From Alkaliphilus transvaalensis ATCC 700919 (GTDB taxonomy: Bacteria > Bacillota > Clostridia > Peptostreptococcales > Natronincolaceae): a stretch of 64,000 bases of DNA. Under the pieces are notes generated by a model. That model worked only from the letters and a program-made list of their open reading frames with translations. It did not search any database and was not told the origin of the DNA. Positions within the stretch are counted from its first letter, which is position 1. Each line of letters begins with the position of its first letter. The stretch covers positions 124,001-188,000 of the forward strand of contig NZ_JHYF01000009.1 of NCBI RefSeq assembly GCF_000621485.1, in the 5' to 3' direction. Position numbers and translations under genes: made by a program. Below are positions 1 to 7,946 of this stretch, piece by piece.

Positions 1-1451
1 GGACGATCAGATTCTGGAGGTAATTCTGTATACGCTTCTTGTTCTGGGCAGTAAGCAAATGGATCTCTCAAAACATTAAGCAACCCTTCCATTACACTAA
101 AATCCTCTTTTTTTACTGCAGCTTCTAAGGCTTCTTCTACCCTATGATTCCGTGGAATTATGGCTGGATTAACCTTTTTCATCAGCTGAAGAGAGTCCTC
201 TTTTGATTCCTGTTGTCTATCAATTCTTGCCTGCCATTGATTATACCATTGACTAAATTCTTCTGTACCAAACATTGTTGTCTCTTCTGGCCTTTCAATC
301 GTAAGAAAACGGAAGGTATTTGTAAAATCTGCCTTATACTTTTCCATCATAGTAAGGAGACCATCTATGAGACTTGTATCCTCCATTTCTTCGTTAAATA
401 TCCCTAATTTAGCCCGCATTCCTGCTAACCAGTAGCTTTGGTATAGCTCTGGAAAGTTTGAGATGGCTTCTTGTGCTAGTTTAACAGCTTTCTCTTGATT
501 ATCATCAATGAGTTGCAATAGGGTTTCTGCAAAGCGGGCAAGGTTCCAACCGGCAATAGAAGGCTGGTTACCATAAGCATATCGACCTTGTCTATCAATA
601 GAGCTAAATACCGTTTCTGGATTGTAAGCATCCATAAAAGCACATGGGCCATAATCAATTGTTTCTCCACTTATAGTCATATTATCAGTATTCATAACAC
701 CGTGAATAAATCCAACCAATTGCCACTTTGAAATTAGCCTTGCTTGAGCCTTCATAACTTCCTTAAGTAGAGAAAGATATTTATTTTCACTTCCTTTAAC
801 TTCTGGAAAATGTCTTTCAATTGTATAATCGACAAGGGCCTGAAGGTCTTGACGGGTACCCCATCTAGCGGCGTATTGAAAAGTACCAACTCTTATATGA
901 CTAGCAGCTACACGGGTTAGAATAGCCCCCGGCAAGGTGCTGTCTCGAAGAACATCCTCTCCTGTAGTTACTACGGCTAAACTACGAGTTGTTGGAATAC
1001 CAAGACTATACATGGCTTCACTTATGATGTATTCTCTTAACATTGGTCCAAGGGTAGCACGCCCATCTCCTCCCCGTGAGTAGGGAGTTTCTCCTGAACC
1101 CTTTAGCTGAATATCAAATCGTTCTCCAGTAGGAGTAATCTGTTCACCTAGCAATAAAGCTCTCCCATCCCCTAGCATAGTAAAATGTCCAAATTGATGT
1201 CCTGCATAGGCTTGAGCTAAAGGAAAAGATCCTTCAGGAACTCGATTACCTGCTAATATTGCCACTCCAGTATCCCTCTGAAGTTCTTCTACATTTAACC
1301 CAAGGCTTTTAGCTAAAGTTTCATTGAAAATCACCAGTTTTGGTGATGTAGATGGGGTAGGACTATGACTTCTAAAATATATTTCTGGTAAATGAGCATA
1401 GCTATTATCAATATTCCAACCTGTTTCGATTAACATATTTTCATTTTTCAT
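1..1451 (-). CDS. selO: Protein adenylyltransferase SelO (YdiU/UPF0061 family), C-terminus cut by window edge
   Basis: SelO is a pseudokinase-fold enzyme that transfers AMP from ATP to Ser, Thr or Tyr of target proteins and is linked to redox homeostasis. The frame is open from an ATG with a good ribosome-binding site (AGAGGTGAT) to the left edge, giving 483 residues of a family usually about 480-490 long, so only the last few residues are missing. Visible family blocks are [16 protein letters not shown] near residue 85, the [17 protein letters not shown] block near 115-130, the active-site stretch HGVMNTDNM near 245 and DYGPCAFMD just after it. The visible tail, rich in Tyr, Pro and Glu, matches the region just before the usual Cys-containing end. 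It appears monocistronic. Confidence in the family is high; substrates are unknown. Confidence 0.93.
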   Translation of the reverse strand, partial: MKNENMLIETGWNIDNSYAHLPEIYFRSHSPTPSTSPKLVIFNETLAKSLGLNVEELQRDTGVAILAGNRVPEGSFPLAQAYAGHQFGHFTMLGDGRALLLGEQITPTGERFDIQLKGSGETPYSRGGDGRATLGPMLREYIISEAMYSLGIPTTRSLAVVTTGEDVLRDSTLPGAILTRVAASHIRVGTFQYAARWGTRQDLQALVDYTIERHFPEVKGSENKYLSLLKEVMKAQARLISKWQLVGFIHGVMNTDNMTISGETIDYGPCAFMDAYNPETVFSSIDRQGRYAYGNQPSIAGWNLARFAETLLQLIDDNQEKAVKLAQEAISNFPELYQSYWLAGMRAKLGIFNEEMEDTSLIDGLLTMMEKYKADFTNTFRFLTIERPEETTMFGTEEFSQWYNQWQARIDRQQESKEDSLQLMKKVNPAIIPRNHRVEEALEAAVKKEDFSVMEGLLNVLRDPFAYCPEQEAYTELPPESDR

Positions 1452-1848
1452 CCTATCACCTCTTTAAATTTTCTAATCATTCTTGTTCTTATTTCTTAGT
1501 TCTTAATTGATAAATTCCATAATTAGTATTTAATTTATATTAAGAAAAACATATAAATTAAGGGTTATGGTATGATGAAATTTCCTTAGTTTTCAAGGTT
1601 TTATTCCAATATTCAATCATAAAAATTATCCTTATATTAGATGAAATTATAATAGAGCTTCTTTTAGTATCTGCCCTTGTGATTTTCCTATACCCATTAT
1701 GTTTCATAATAAAAGCCCCATCTTTATTTTCTAAAGATAGAGCTAGTAGAAATCATACTATTTTTTAACCTATGACTTTCAATAAAGAGTAAAACGATTC
1801 TAGACTTAAATTCTTCAAGGTCCGGTGGGAAACGAGCAATTTCTTCAT
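1452..1848. other. Gene-free stretch with one repeat end and a possible gene remnant
   Basis: This AT-rich spacer between selO and the acetyltransferase holds a copy of the dispersed repeat end (TTATGGTATGATGAAATTTCC near 1566). It also holds a 42-codon start-less open stretch on the minus strand (1724-1852) with protein-like composition. No terminator with a clear U-tract and no RNA gene was recognised. Confidence 0.4.
1566..1589 (+). repeat. Dispersed intergenic repeat, single end
   Basis: TTATGGTATGATGAAATTTCC matches the terminal segment of the repeat family. The copies near 22.4 kb and 45.5 kb, read on the minus strand, have TTATGGTAT followed by a short spacer and AATTTCCTCA. No matching opposite end was found nearby, so this looks like a degraded or partial copy. 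Confidence 0.5.
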
Positions 1849-2679
1849 TTAATCAAACTTAAAGTAGTATAAGAAATATTCAAAAGCTTTGCTATATCCA
1901 CATTTCTCTGCTAATACCCTCGACCCTATATTTTCCTCCATACAGTCCCAATAAAGGATATATTGCTTTTTCTTACAATGCTTTACAAATTCCTTTACTG
2001 CCACAGTAGCCAATCCTTTTTTTCTATGTTCTTCTGCAGTCTTTATGTGTAGTTCCATCTGATGATCAGCTACAAAACTAGTTACACAGGAACATACAGC
2101 TACATCTTTATATAAAATATAATATCCTACCCCATGCTTAATGAAGTCATCTACTGAGTCCCACCATTCCTTAATGGCAGACTCTACAAAGTCTAAGTTA
2201 TATATTTTATTTTTTAATAAATCTTTTTTTACTTCTCTTAAGGTATATCCCTCTTTCAATTGACATGAATCTAATGGCAAAATGTTTAAATCTGTATTTG
2301 TATACACAAATTGCTTTGATTTATTAATTTCTATATCCTTAAATATTCTTTCAAAGGTTTTATCCCATATTTCACTAGTTCCACTAAATTCGAACCATTC
2401 TAATCCTAGTTTTTTTGCTCTAGGAGCTATTTCTGTGTGAATATAATCAATAATATTATGATTAAAATTTTGATTATTTTCATCCCCAACAAAATAAAAA
2501 CCTTGTATTCCCTTCGACCAGATCATGGCAGTTTTGGGTTCTTCAATGTCATCAACAAAAACCCAACCAGGGTTATTACCGGCTGCAACTCCTTTTATTT
2601 CTAGGTTTACAAACTCACCCTTTAATAAAGGTTTTATTAGGAAAAATTGTTCCTTTTTTAGTTCCTTGATCATTTCCAT
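1849..2679 (-). CDS. GNAT-family N-acetyltransferase
   Basis: A protein of about 276 residues of the GNAT acetyltransferase type in which the catalytic fold is C-terminal, resembling the ZmaR-like group (PF12746). The acetyl-CoA-binding part is visible as LHIKTAEEHRKKGLATVAV (motif A, R/K-x-G-L-A) near residues 210-230. It is followed by YWDCMEENIGSRVLAEKCGY, the typical W-x-C-x-x-N-x-x-S block that packs around the substrate. A GTG lies three bases upstream of the ATG used here; the Shine-Dalgarno AAGGAAG fits the ATG at 2679, or the one two codons later. The substrate cannot be read from the sequence. It has no operon partner. Confidence 0.8.
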   Translation of the reverse strand: MEMIKELKKEQFFLIKPLLKGEFVNLEIKGVAAGNNPGWVFVDDIEEPKTAMIWSKGIQGFYFVGDENNQNFNHNIIDYIHTEIAPRAKKLGLEWFEFSGTSEIWDKTFERIFKDIEINKSKQFVYTNTDLNILPLDSCQLKEGYTLREVKKDLLKNKIYNLDFVESAIKEWWDSVDDFIKHGVGYYILYKDVAVCSCVTSFVADHQMELHIKTAEEHRKKGLATVAVKEFVKHCKKKQYILYWDCMEENIGSRVLAEKCGYSKAFEYFLYYFKFD

Positions 2680-2862
2680 CACTTCCTTAGCTTAATTTAT
2701 CTACTTCCAATAGGTTTCTCTAATGGGTAAATTGCACAATATCATAACTATATTTTTATTTAAAAATTTCATATTATGAAGTTATAATTACCATATTATT
2801 CTAATTGATAGTTTCTAGTTTAATGGTCTGTATTCCTTTATTATTTTATAAAAAGAGTTGAT

Positions 2863-2938
2863 TTTAAAAAATGAAAACCTCCTAATTAGTGGCTGATTAT
2901 CCTTGAACCAGTGACTATATCAGGAGGTCTATATTTTA
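2863..2938 (-). terminator. Terminator of the sensor-linked ABC exporter operon
   Basis: On the minus strand an outer stem ACCTCCT/AGGAGGT closes a longer, imperfect inner hairpin and is followed by TTTTCATTTTTT. It lies about 30 bases beyond the stop of the small membrane protein gene, as expected for the end of that operon. Confidence 0.6.
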
Positions 2939-2968
2939 ACGAGGTAGTATTTTCTTTTTTATACTACA

Positions 2969-3331
2969 TCATTCTTTATGATTATGGAACCAGTCTTCAA
3001 AATCATCGTCTGCAATGTCGCCTTTAGAAATCTCTTCTAACATTAATTTTCCGTTTGGCCCTTCAAAGTTTATAAGTTTACCTTTTGAACCAAGATGAAT
3101 TATCCGACCTAAAACAAAAAGAATTGTTGCAAAAAGTAGATATTGTCCAGAACTTGTCATATAAAAATTTACTATGTCGTACTCATTTCCTTTAACAATT
3201 AAAAGATTGTCTGCTATCATATTAGAAATATAGTCATGGGTGTGATACAACCCCCAAGCTGTATACAATCCTAAAAAACTTGCAATCCCATATAAAATAA
3301 TGCTTAGTAACGGAACTTTCTTGTTATTCAT
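2969..3331 (-). CDS. Small membrane protein of unknown function, exporter-associated
   Basis: A 120-residue protein with two clear hydrophobic spans, about residues 7-27 (LLSIILYGIASFLGLYTAW) and 52-74 (GQYLLFATILFVLGRIIHLG). An acidic C-terminal tail ends in DDDFEDWFHNHKE. It follows the ABC ATPase gene by about 63 bases on the same strand and precedes a terminator, so it is probably the last gene of the exporter operon. I do not recognise a family. It could be an accessory subunit of the FtsX-type exporter or a protein sensed by the neighbouring kinase. Confidence 0.6.
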   Translation of the reverse strand: MNNKKVPLLSIILYGIASFLGLYTAWGLYHTHDYISNMIADNLLIVKGNEYDIVNFYMTSSGQYLLFATILFVLGRIIHLGSKGKLINFEGPNGKLMLEEISKGDIADDDFEDWFHNHKE

Positions 3332-3394
3332 ACGCCCACTACCTTTCTAAAGTTTATATTGAGAATTATCAGTAATCACTAAAATTTAGTTCTA

Positions 3395-4057
3395 CTATTT
3401 AATTAACAACAGCTTTCCATCATTAATCCCCCAAATTTCATCAGCAATGGATGTTACCTTCTTAGAATGAGTAACAATAATAACGCATTTTTCCTCATCA
3501 TGGGCAAGAGAAGTAAATATGTTCAAAATTTCTGCTTCTGTTTCACGATCTAAATTACCCGTAGGTTCGTCTGCAATGATAATATCTGGATTGTAGGATA
3601 ATGCCCGGGCAATACCTACCCGTTGTTGCTCTCCACCAGAAAGCTTTAATATTTTTCGATCTGCCGTCTCCCTGTTTATACCTACTTTTTCTAATAAAGA
3701 GTAGGCAAATTCTTTTTTATCTTGTTCTTTACTACCACTAATGTTTAATGAAAGAACTATATTTTCTATTGCTGTAGCATTAGTTAGTAAATTAAAACTT
3801 TGAAAAATAACACCAATACTTTTTGCTCTATAGTGGTCTCGATCTAAGGTTTTAAGATTTGTTCCACCATAGATTATCTCTCCATCTTTACAAATATCAA
3901 GGCCTGAAATAAGAGATAATAAGGTAGATTTTCCTGCTCCCGACCTTCCTACAATGGTGTACAATTTACCCCTTTCAAAGGTTACATTTATATTTTTAAG
4001 TACTGATTTCTTTCCTCCTTCATAACGATAAGATACATCTTTTAATTGTAGTACCAT
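3395..4057 (-). CDS. ABC transporter ATP-binding protein, MacB/LolD type
   Basis: A 220-residue nucleotide-binding subunit that powers the adjacent FtsX-like permease. Walker A is GRSGAGKST (about residues 38-46), the signature is LSGGEQQRVGIARAL near 140 and Walker B is IIIADEPTGNLD near 160. The switch histidine is in VIIVTHSK near 198. The LSGGEQQR/EPTGNLD combination and short length are typical of MacB/LolD/FtsE-type ATPases, which usually work in antimicrobial-peptide resistance, lipoprotein handling or envelope stress rather than import. It starts 13 bases after the permease stop. Confidence 0.92.
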   Translation of the reverse strand: MVLQLKDVSYRYEGGKKSVLKNINVTFERGKLYTIVGRSGAGKSTLLSLISGLDICKDGEIIYGGTNLKTLDRDHYRAKSIGVIFQSFNLLTNATAIENIVLSLNISGSKEQDKKEFAYSLLEKVGINRETADRKILKLSGGEQQRVGIARALSYNPDIIIADEPTGNLDRETEAEILNIFTSLAHDEEKCVIIVTHSKKVTSIADEIWGINDGKLLLIK

Positions 4058-4070
4058 ATATAATTACCTC

Positions 4071-5507
4071 CTAATTTCTATCCATTAATATTTTTATTGG
4101 CTCGTATTTAGTAATTTTACTGATAGACACAATTCCTGCCAACGAGGCTAATAATAGGCCTATAATCATAATTTGAAAAATTGTATCAAGTCCTAATGAT
4201 ACATTTACATTACTAAGGGGTTGAACTTCTGAATTTATATAAGTATTAGTCATAGATCCCATCATCATGCCCCCCGTTGGTGAAACTTGAGAAGTAGCAA
4301 CTTCTGCTGCTTCAATTTGGTGGGCTAATAACACATTACTTATAGGCTGAGCTATAAATGTACCTACTGTTATTCCCACTAAGAGACATAGACCTGTAAT
4401 CATCAACATTTCCCACCACAACCCTAAGGCAACTTTATGTTTCTTCATTCCCATTGCCCTTAACACACCAATCTCATATTTTCTTTCTCGAATGGCGATG
4501 GAGGATAAAAGTGATATAATTATACCTCCGAAGATTAAAACGATTGTCATAAATGTAATTGATATGCTCTTTAATCCTTCTACAGGACCAACAATTTTAT
4601 TATAGCTAGCTTTATCAGTGGTTACGTCATAAATCGGATCTAATCCTTTTGAGTATACTTCTTCTGCAAAAGCTTCCAATAGTTCGGGATTTTTTAAGTA
4701 GTAAGTTGCATTAATTTCTATACCTCCAAGTCCTGCTTCCATAGGAGCAACCACCGTTTCATAGCCAGTTAAAATCTCGTTACGACGATTAGTATAAGCA
4801 TTCTTCTGGCCTCCTTCTGCATATTCATCAGTAATATCAAAATATGTACCAACAATAGTTAGCGTATAATAAGTTTCATACACTTCTCTATTTTCATCGG
4901 TAAGTTCCGAACTGAAAAAAACTAGATCTCCAATAGACAGATTATTTAATTCGGCCAAATCTGTACTTACAATTATTTCATTTTCCTTTTCTGGCATTCG
5001 CCCTTCTGCAATTTCCCTTAAGCCTTTTGAAAAGTCCTCAAATTTATTACCAAGTAATTTCATCATAAATAGTGTAGGAACTTCTCCTTGAGATGAACCC
5101 CCAAGTCCTCCCATTATCATTCTATCACGGCCACCACCCAAATCTGCATCAATGGCTGTAATACTTCCACTATTAACACCTACATAGGCGGTATAAAAAC
5201 TACCTTGTAAGTACTCAGAATCTCCAAAACTGATATATTGTTCCGAAGGAATTACAGGAGGACTCACCCTGACCCTTCCGTCAGTACTGGTTGCCATAGC
5301 CTGATCTCTCAATTTCTGAATATTGGCAACCAAAGCAACTTCAGCACCAAAACGGTCTTTATAGTCTTCAATTATACTACTTGTTGTGTTATTGATCATT
5401 AGTGATACTACGGAAGTAATGATAATTACAAACATAATTGAACCGATCAGTATATTTCGCCCTCGATTACGAAAAATATTTCTAAATGAATTCTGTAATA
5501 TGTACAT
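4071..5507 (-). CDS. ABC transporter permease, FtsX/MacB family
   Basis: A 478-residue permease with an N-terminal membrane helix (residues 19-39) and a large extracellular MacB-like core domain (about 40-310). Three helices follow near 315-340, 365-390 and 445-465, the classic four-helix MacB topology. IAIRERKYEIGVLRAMGMKK, at the cytosolic end of helix 2, is the conserved FtsX-family coupling motif. With the ATPase behind it this forms a mechanotransmission-type exporter. A dedicated promoter with two response-regulator-like repeats lies directly upstream, and a terminator separates it from the sensor kinase gene. Confidence 0.9.
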   Translation of the reverse strand: MYILQNSFRNIFRNRGRNILIGSIMFVIIITSVVSLMINNTTSSIIEDYKDRFGAEVALVANIQKLRDQAMATSTDGRVRVSPPVIPSEQYISFGDSEYLQGSFYTAYVGVNSGSITAIDADLGGGRDRMIMGGLGGSSQGEVPTLFMMKLLGNKFEDFSKGLREIAEGRMPEKENEIIVSTDLAELNNLSIGDLVFFSSELTDENREVYETYYTLTIVGTYFDITDEYAEGGQKNAYTNRRNEILTGYETVVAPMEAGLGGIEINATYYLKNPELLEAFAEEVYSKGLDPIYDVTTDKASYNKIVGPVEGLKSISITFMTIVLIFGGIIISLLSSIAIRERKYEIGVLRAMGMKKHKVALGLWWEMLMITGLCLLVGITVGTFIAQPISNVLLAHQIEAAEVATSQVSPTGGMMMGSMTNTYINSEVQPLSNVNVSLGLDTIFQIMIIGLLLASLAGIVSISKITKYEPIKILMDRN

Positions 5508-5558
5508 CCTATTCTCTCCTTTTATTTTGTAATTTTGTTTAGGGATTTTGTATATCTA

Positions 5559-5592
5559 AGTATAGTTCAGAAACCTTTAACGAACCTTAAAT
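5559..5592 (-). promoter_or_regulatory. Promoter with tandem response-regulator operator for the ABC exporter
   Basis: On the minus strand two 11-bp direct units, ATTTAAGGTTC and GTTAAAGGTTT, abut each other. After the last GGTT come 7 bases and the -10 element TATACT. The arrangement (GGTT, 7 bases, TATAnT) is identical to that upstream of the response-regulator gene, so this is a probable OmpR-family activation site replacing the -35 region. Confidence 0.65.
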
Positions 5593-5656
5593 AAATTAAA
5601 AAAGAAAAGGATCTTCCTTCAGTAATTCATGAGTAACTTTTTTAGTGTAATAAAGG

Positions 5657-5687
5657 AAAAAATCTTCGATCAAAAGGTGACCGAAGA
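5657..5687 (-). terminator. Rho-independent terminator after the sensor kinase gene
   Basis: On the minus strand a 9-bp stem (TCTTCGGTC/GATCGAAGA, one G-T pair) with a 7-base loop is followed directly by TTTTTT. It separates the regulator-kinase unit from the exporter genes, which therefore need their own promoter. Confidence 0.85.
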
Positions 5688-5701
5688 CTGATCAATATCT
5701 A

Positions 5702-7000
5702 TTAGCTTGTTTTTAATTCAAAAGTAAATACTGTTCTATCAGATGTACTCTCTACATATATTTTACCACCAGAACGCTCAATAATTGCTTTTGCAATTGA
5801 TAACCCTAGTCCATATCCACCAGCACCAGTGTCATGAGATCTTGATGGGTCACACCGATAAAAACGATCAAATATTCTTGATAGCTTTTCACTAGGAATT
5901 TCCTTCCCAGTATTTTCAACAGAAAAAATAATATGATTTCTAGATCTCTTCAAAACAATATCTATATATCCATAATCATTAGTATATTTAACTGCGTTAT
6001 CAAGTAGTATTAGAACAGCTTGTTTTAGCTTCTCCCCATCACCTTTAGCATAAATATCTGACGCTACAGTTTGGGTTAGATGAAGGCCCTTCTCAAAAAT
6101 AACTGCTTCCATGGAAGCAATAACATCTATAATAATGCTACTCACATTAAAAGTGGATTGATCATTGTAAGTATCCTCCACGTTTGCAAGATACAGCATA
6201 TCCTTAACCAATTTACCCATTCGAGTTGTTTCTGACTTTATATAGTTAATCCATTTCATTTGACTATTAATTGTTTCTTCACCATTTGCCAGTAATGCAT
6301 CTGCATTAGCACTAATAATGGCAAGAGGGGTTTTTAGTTCATGAGAAGCATCTGCAACGAATTGTTTTTGCTTTTTCCAATTTTCTTCAATAGGGCGAAT
6401 CCCACGATTGGCAAAATACAAGCTTATGATGAAAATGATCCCTAGCATTATAGTTCCAACTATAACAAATGTAATTAAAAGCTGAGTCAGTGTTCTACTA
6501 GAGTCTGTTATGTCTAAAAATATGATCTCATAAAGTCCATCACCATAGATTTTTTGTTGTTCAGTGGTTTTTTGTACAACTCGCTTATAGGAAGAAATTC
6601 GGTATTGCCATTTTCTATCTTCAAAATTTATAGTTCCATCTTCTTTTTCCATACTCCATATTTTCTCTGCTATTTTAGCGTACATTTCATTAGGTAAATC
6701 AATATAGGATAAAGCATCTATTAATTGTCCCTCTTCATTTACCAAAACCGCAAAGGATAATGAATAATCTATGGGTATTCTAACTAAAACTTTCGGGTCG
6801 GAGTTATTTGTTAAAGGCTCATAATTATCGGCTATGAGGGCAATTTGCGGTAACCTAGGAATAGATTCTAGTTTACTTAAATTTTCCTTCTGTATATTGG
6901 TGTAGGTAATAGAATAAATAACAATAAAAGCAGTAAGCATAACTACTGAAATAATGGTCATATTCAGAATCAGCAATCTATTACGTAATTTCTTAAACAT
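5702..7000 (-). CDS. Sensor histidine kinase (OmpR-type partner)
   Basis: A 432-residue membrane kinase. Transmembrane helices lie near residues 10-31 and 171-195 and enclose an extracellular domain of about 140 residues. The phospho-acceptor block is FVADASHELKTPLA with His220. The N box is KLKQAVLILLDNAVKYTND near 330, and the G boxes lie near 365-400 with GAGGYGLGLSI. The start overlaps the response-regulator stop by 8 bases, so the two are translationally coupled. It probably senses envelope damage or a peptide and controls the exporter downstream; the signal is inference. Confidence 0.92.
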   Translation of the reverse strand: MFKKLRNRLLILNMTIISVVMLTAFIVIYSITYTNIQKENLSKLESIPRLPQIALIADNYEPLTNNSDPKVLVRIPIDYSLSFAVLVNEEGQLIDALSYIDLPNEMYAKIAEKIWSMEKEDGTINFEDRKWQYRISSYKRVVQKTTEQQKIYGDGLYEIIFLDITDSSRTLTQLLITFVIVGTIMLGIIFIISLYFANRGIRPIEENWKKQKQFVADASHELKTPLAIISANADALLANGEETINSQMKWINYIKSETTRMGKLVKDMLYLANVEDTYNDQSTFNVSSIIIDVIASMEAVIFEKGLHLTQTVASDIYAKGDGEKLKQAVLILLDNAVKYTNDYGYIDIVLKRSRNHIIFSVENTGKEIPSEKLSRIFDRFYRCDPSRSHDTGAGGYGLGLSIAKAIIERSGGKIYVESTSDRTVFTFELKTS

Positions 7001-7688
7001 TCTTCATCCCATCCTCTTCTGTTGCAATGAGATACCCTACACCCCTTACCGTCCTTATCTTTACAACCGAAGAAAGTTGTGCAAGCTTTTTTCTTAAAAA
7101 AGATATATATACCTGTACATGACTATCTTCAGTGTCAGTTTCATATCCCCATAGTTTTTCAATAATAGTTGTTGTGGAAATAATCATTCCCTTATGTTCT
7201 AGTAAAATTTCTAAAAGTTGCCCTTCTTTTAAGGTCAAGGAAAATGTCTTGTCATTACCCCTTAAATCAAGGGTATTTATATTAAATTCAATATCCTTAA
7301 AACGTATAATACCATCATGATTAAGCTTACCCTTCCTCCGCCCAAGGGCCCTCAAACGAGCCAATAATTCCTCTGTTTGAAAGGGTTTAGCTAGGTAATC
7401 GTCAGCTCCACAATCTAGGCCTTCCACCTTATCTTCTGTTTCCCCTTTGGCTGTAAGTAATATTATGGGGGTTGTAATATCATTTCTACGTAGCTCTTTT
7501 AGTATACTTATACCATCTATTTTAGGAAGCATTATGTCGAGAATGATCATGTCATAAATACCAGTTAAACCACAGTCGAGACCATATTCTCCATCGAAGG
7601 CCAAATCAACACTATAGTTATTCTTTCTTAGAACTTGCTCTATAGCCTCTGCCATATATTTTTCATCTTCTACCATCAGAATCCTCAC
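6993..7688 (-). CDS. OmpR/PhoB-family response regulator
   Basis: A 231-residue regulator. The receiver domain has the acidic pocket VEDE at 6-9, the phospho-acceptor Asp51 in MIILDIMLPK, the Thr in LLTAKGE and the Lys in DDYLAKPF near 101. A winged-helix DNA-binding domain runs from about 130 to 225, ending in VRGVGYLI, the hallmark of the OmpR family. Tandem direct repeats with the same sequence and promoter spacing lie in front of this gene and in front of the ABC permease gene. It therefore probably activates both itself and the exporter. Confidence 0.93.
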   Translation of the reverse strand: MRILMVEDEKYMAEAIEQVLRKNNYSVDLAFDGEYGLDCGLTGIYDMIILDIMLPKIDGISILKELRRNDITTPIILLTAKGETEDKVEGLDCGADDYLAKPFQTEELLARLRALGRRKGKLNHDGIIRFKDIEFNINTLDLRGNDKTFSLTLKEGQLLEILLEHKGMIISTTTIIEKLWGYETDTEDSHVQVYISFLRKKLAQLSSVVKIRTVRGVGYLIATEEDGMKNV

Positions 7689-7785
7689 ACTTAGGCCCCC
7701 TTCCTTAGTTTAATCAAAAATTTTCAGTAATTTATAGCAATCTTCCCTTAATTACAATCTTTTAAGTTAGTTTTATCAATTTATA

Positions 7786-7819
7786 ATTATAACTTCTCAA
7801 CCTTAAATGAATCTTAAAT
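7786..7819 (-). promoter_or_regulatory. Promoter with tandem response-regulator operator (autoregulation)
   Basis: On the minus strand two 11-bp direct units, ATTTAAGATTC and ATTTAAGGTTG, sit next to each other. GGTT is followed by 7 bases and TATAAT. Unit length, sequence and spacing to the -10 match the site in front of the exporter. Confidence 0.65.
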
Positions 7820-7895
7820 TGTTAGTTTTTTTATGTCCTACTTATACTTTAAAAGTTAATAAGCTCCACCTTTAAATCCTTTGAAATGTTATACT

Positions 7896-7934
7896 CTAAA
7901 AAAACCCTGCAATCTCTGTACAAAACTGCAGGGT
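7896..7934 (-). terminator. Terminator after the GH3 glycosidase gene
   Basis: A perfect 8-bp stem ACCCTGCA/TGCAGGGT has a 15-base loop and is followed on the minus strand by a run of seven T. It lies 12 bases beyond the stop of the glycosidase gene. Confidence 0.85.
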
Positions 7935-7946
7935 GCTGATCATTTA

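Noticed and set aside
213-407. Open frame on the plus strand inside selO
   Set aside because: It lies fully opposite the well-conserved selO frame and has no ribosome-binding site or protein-like pattern.
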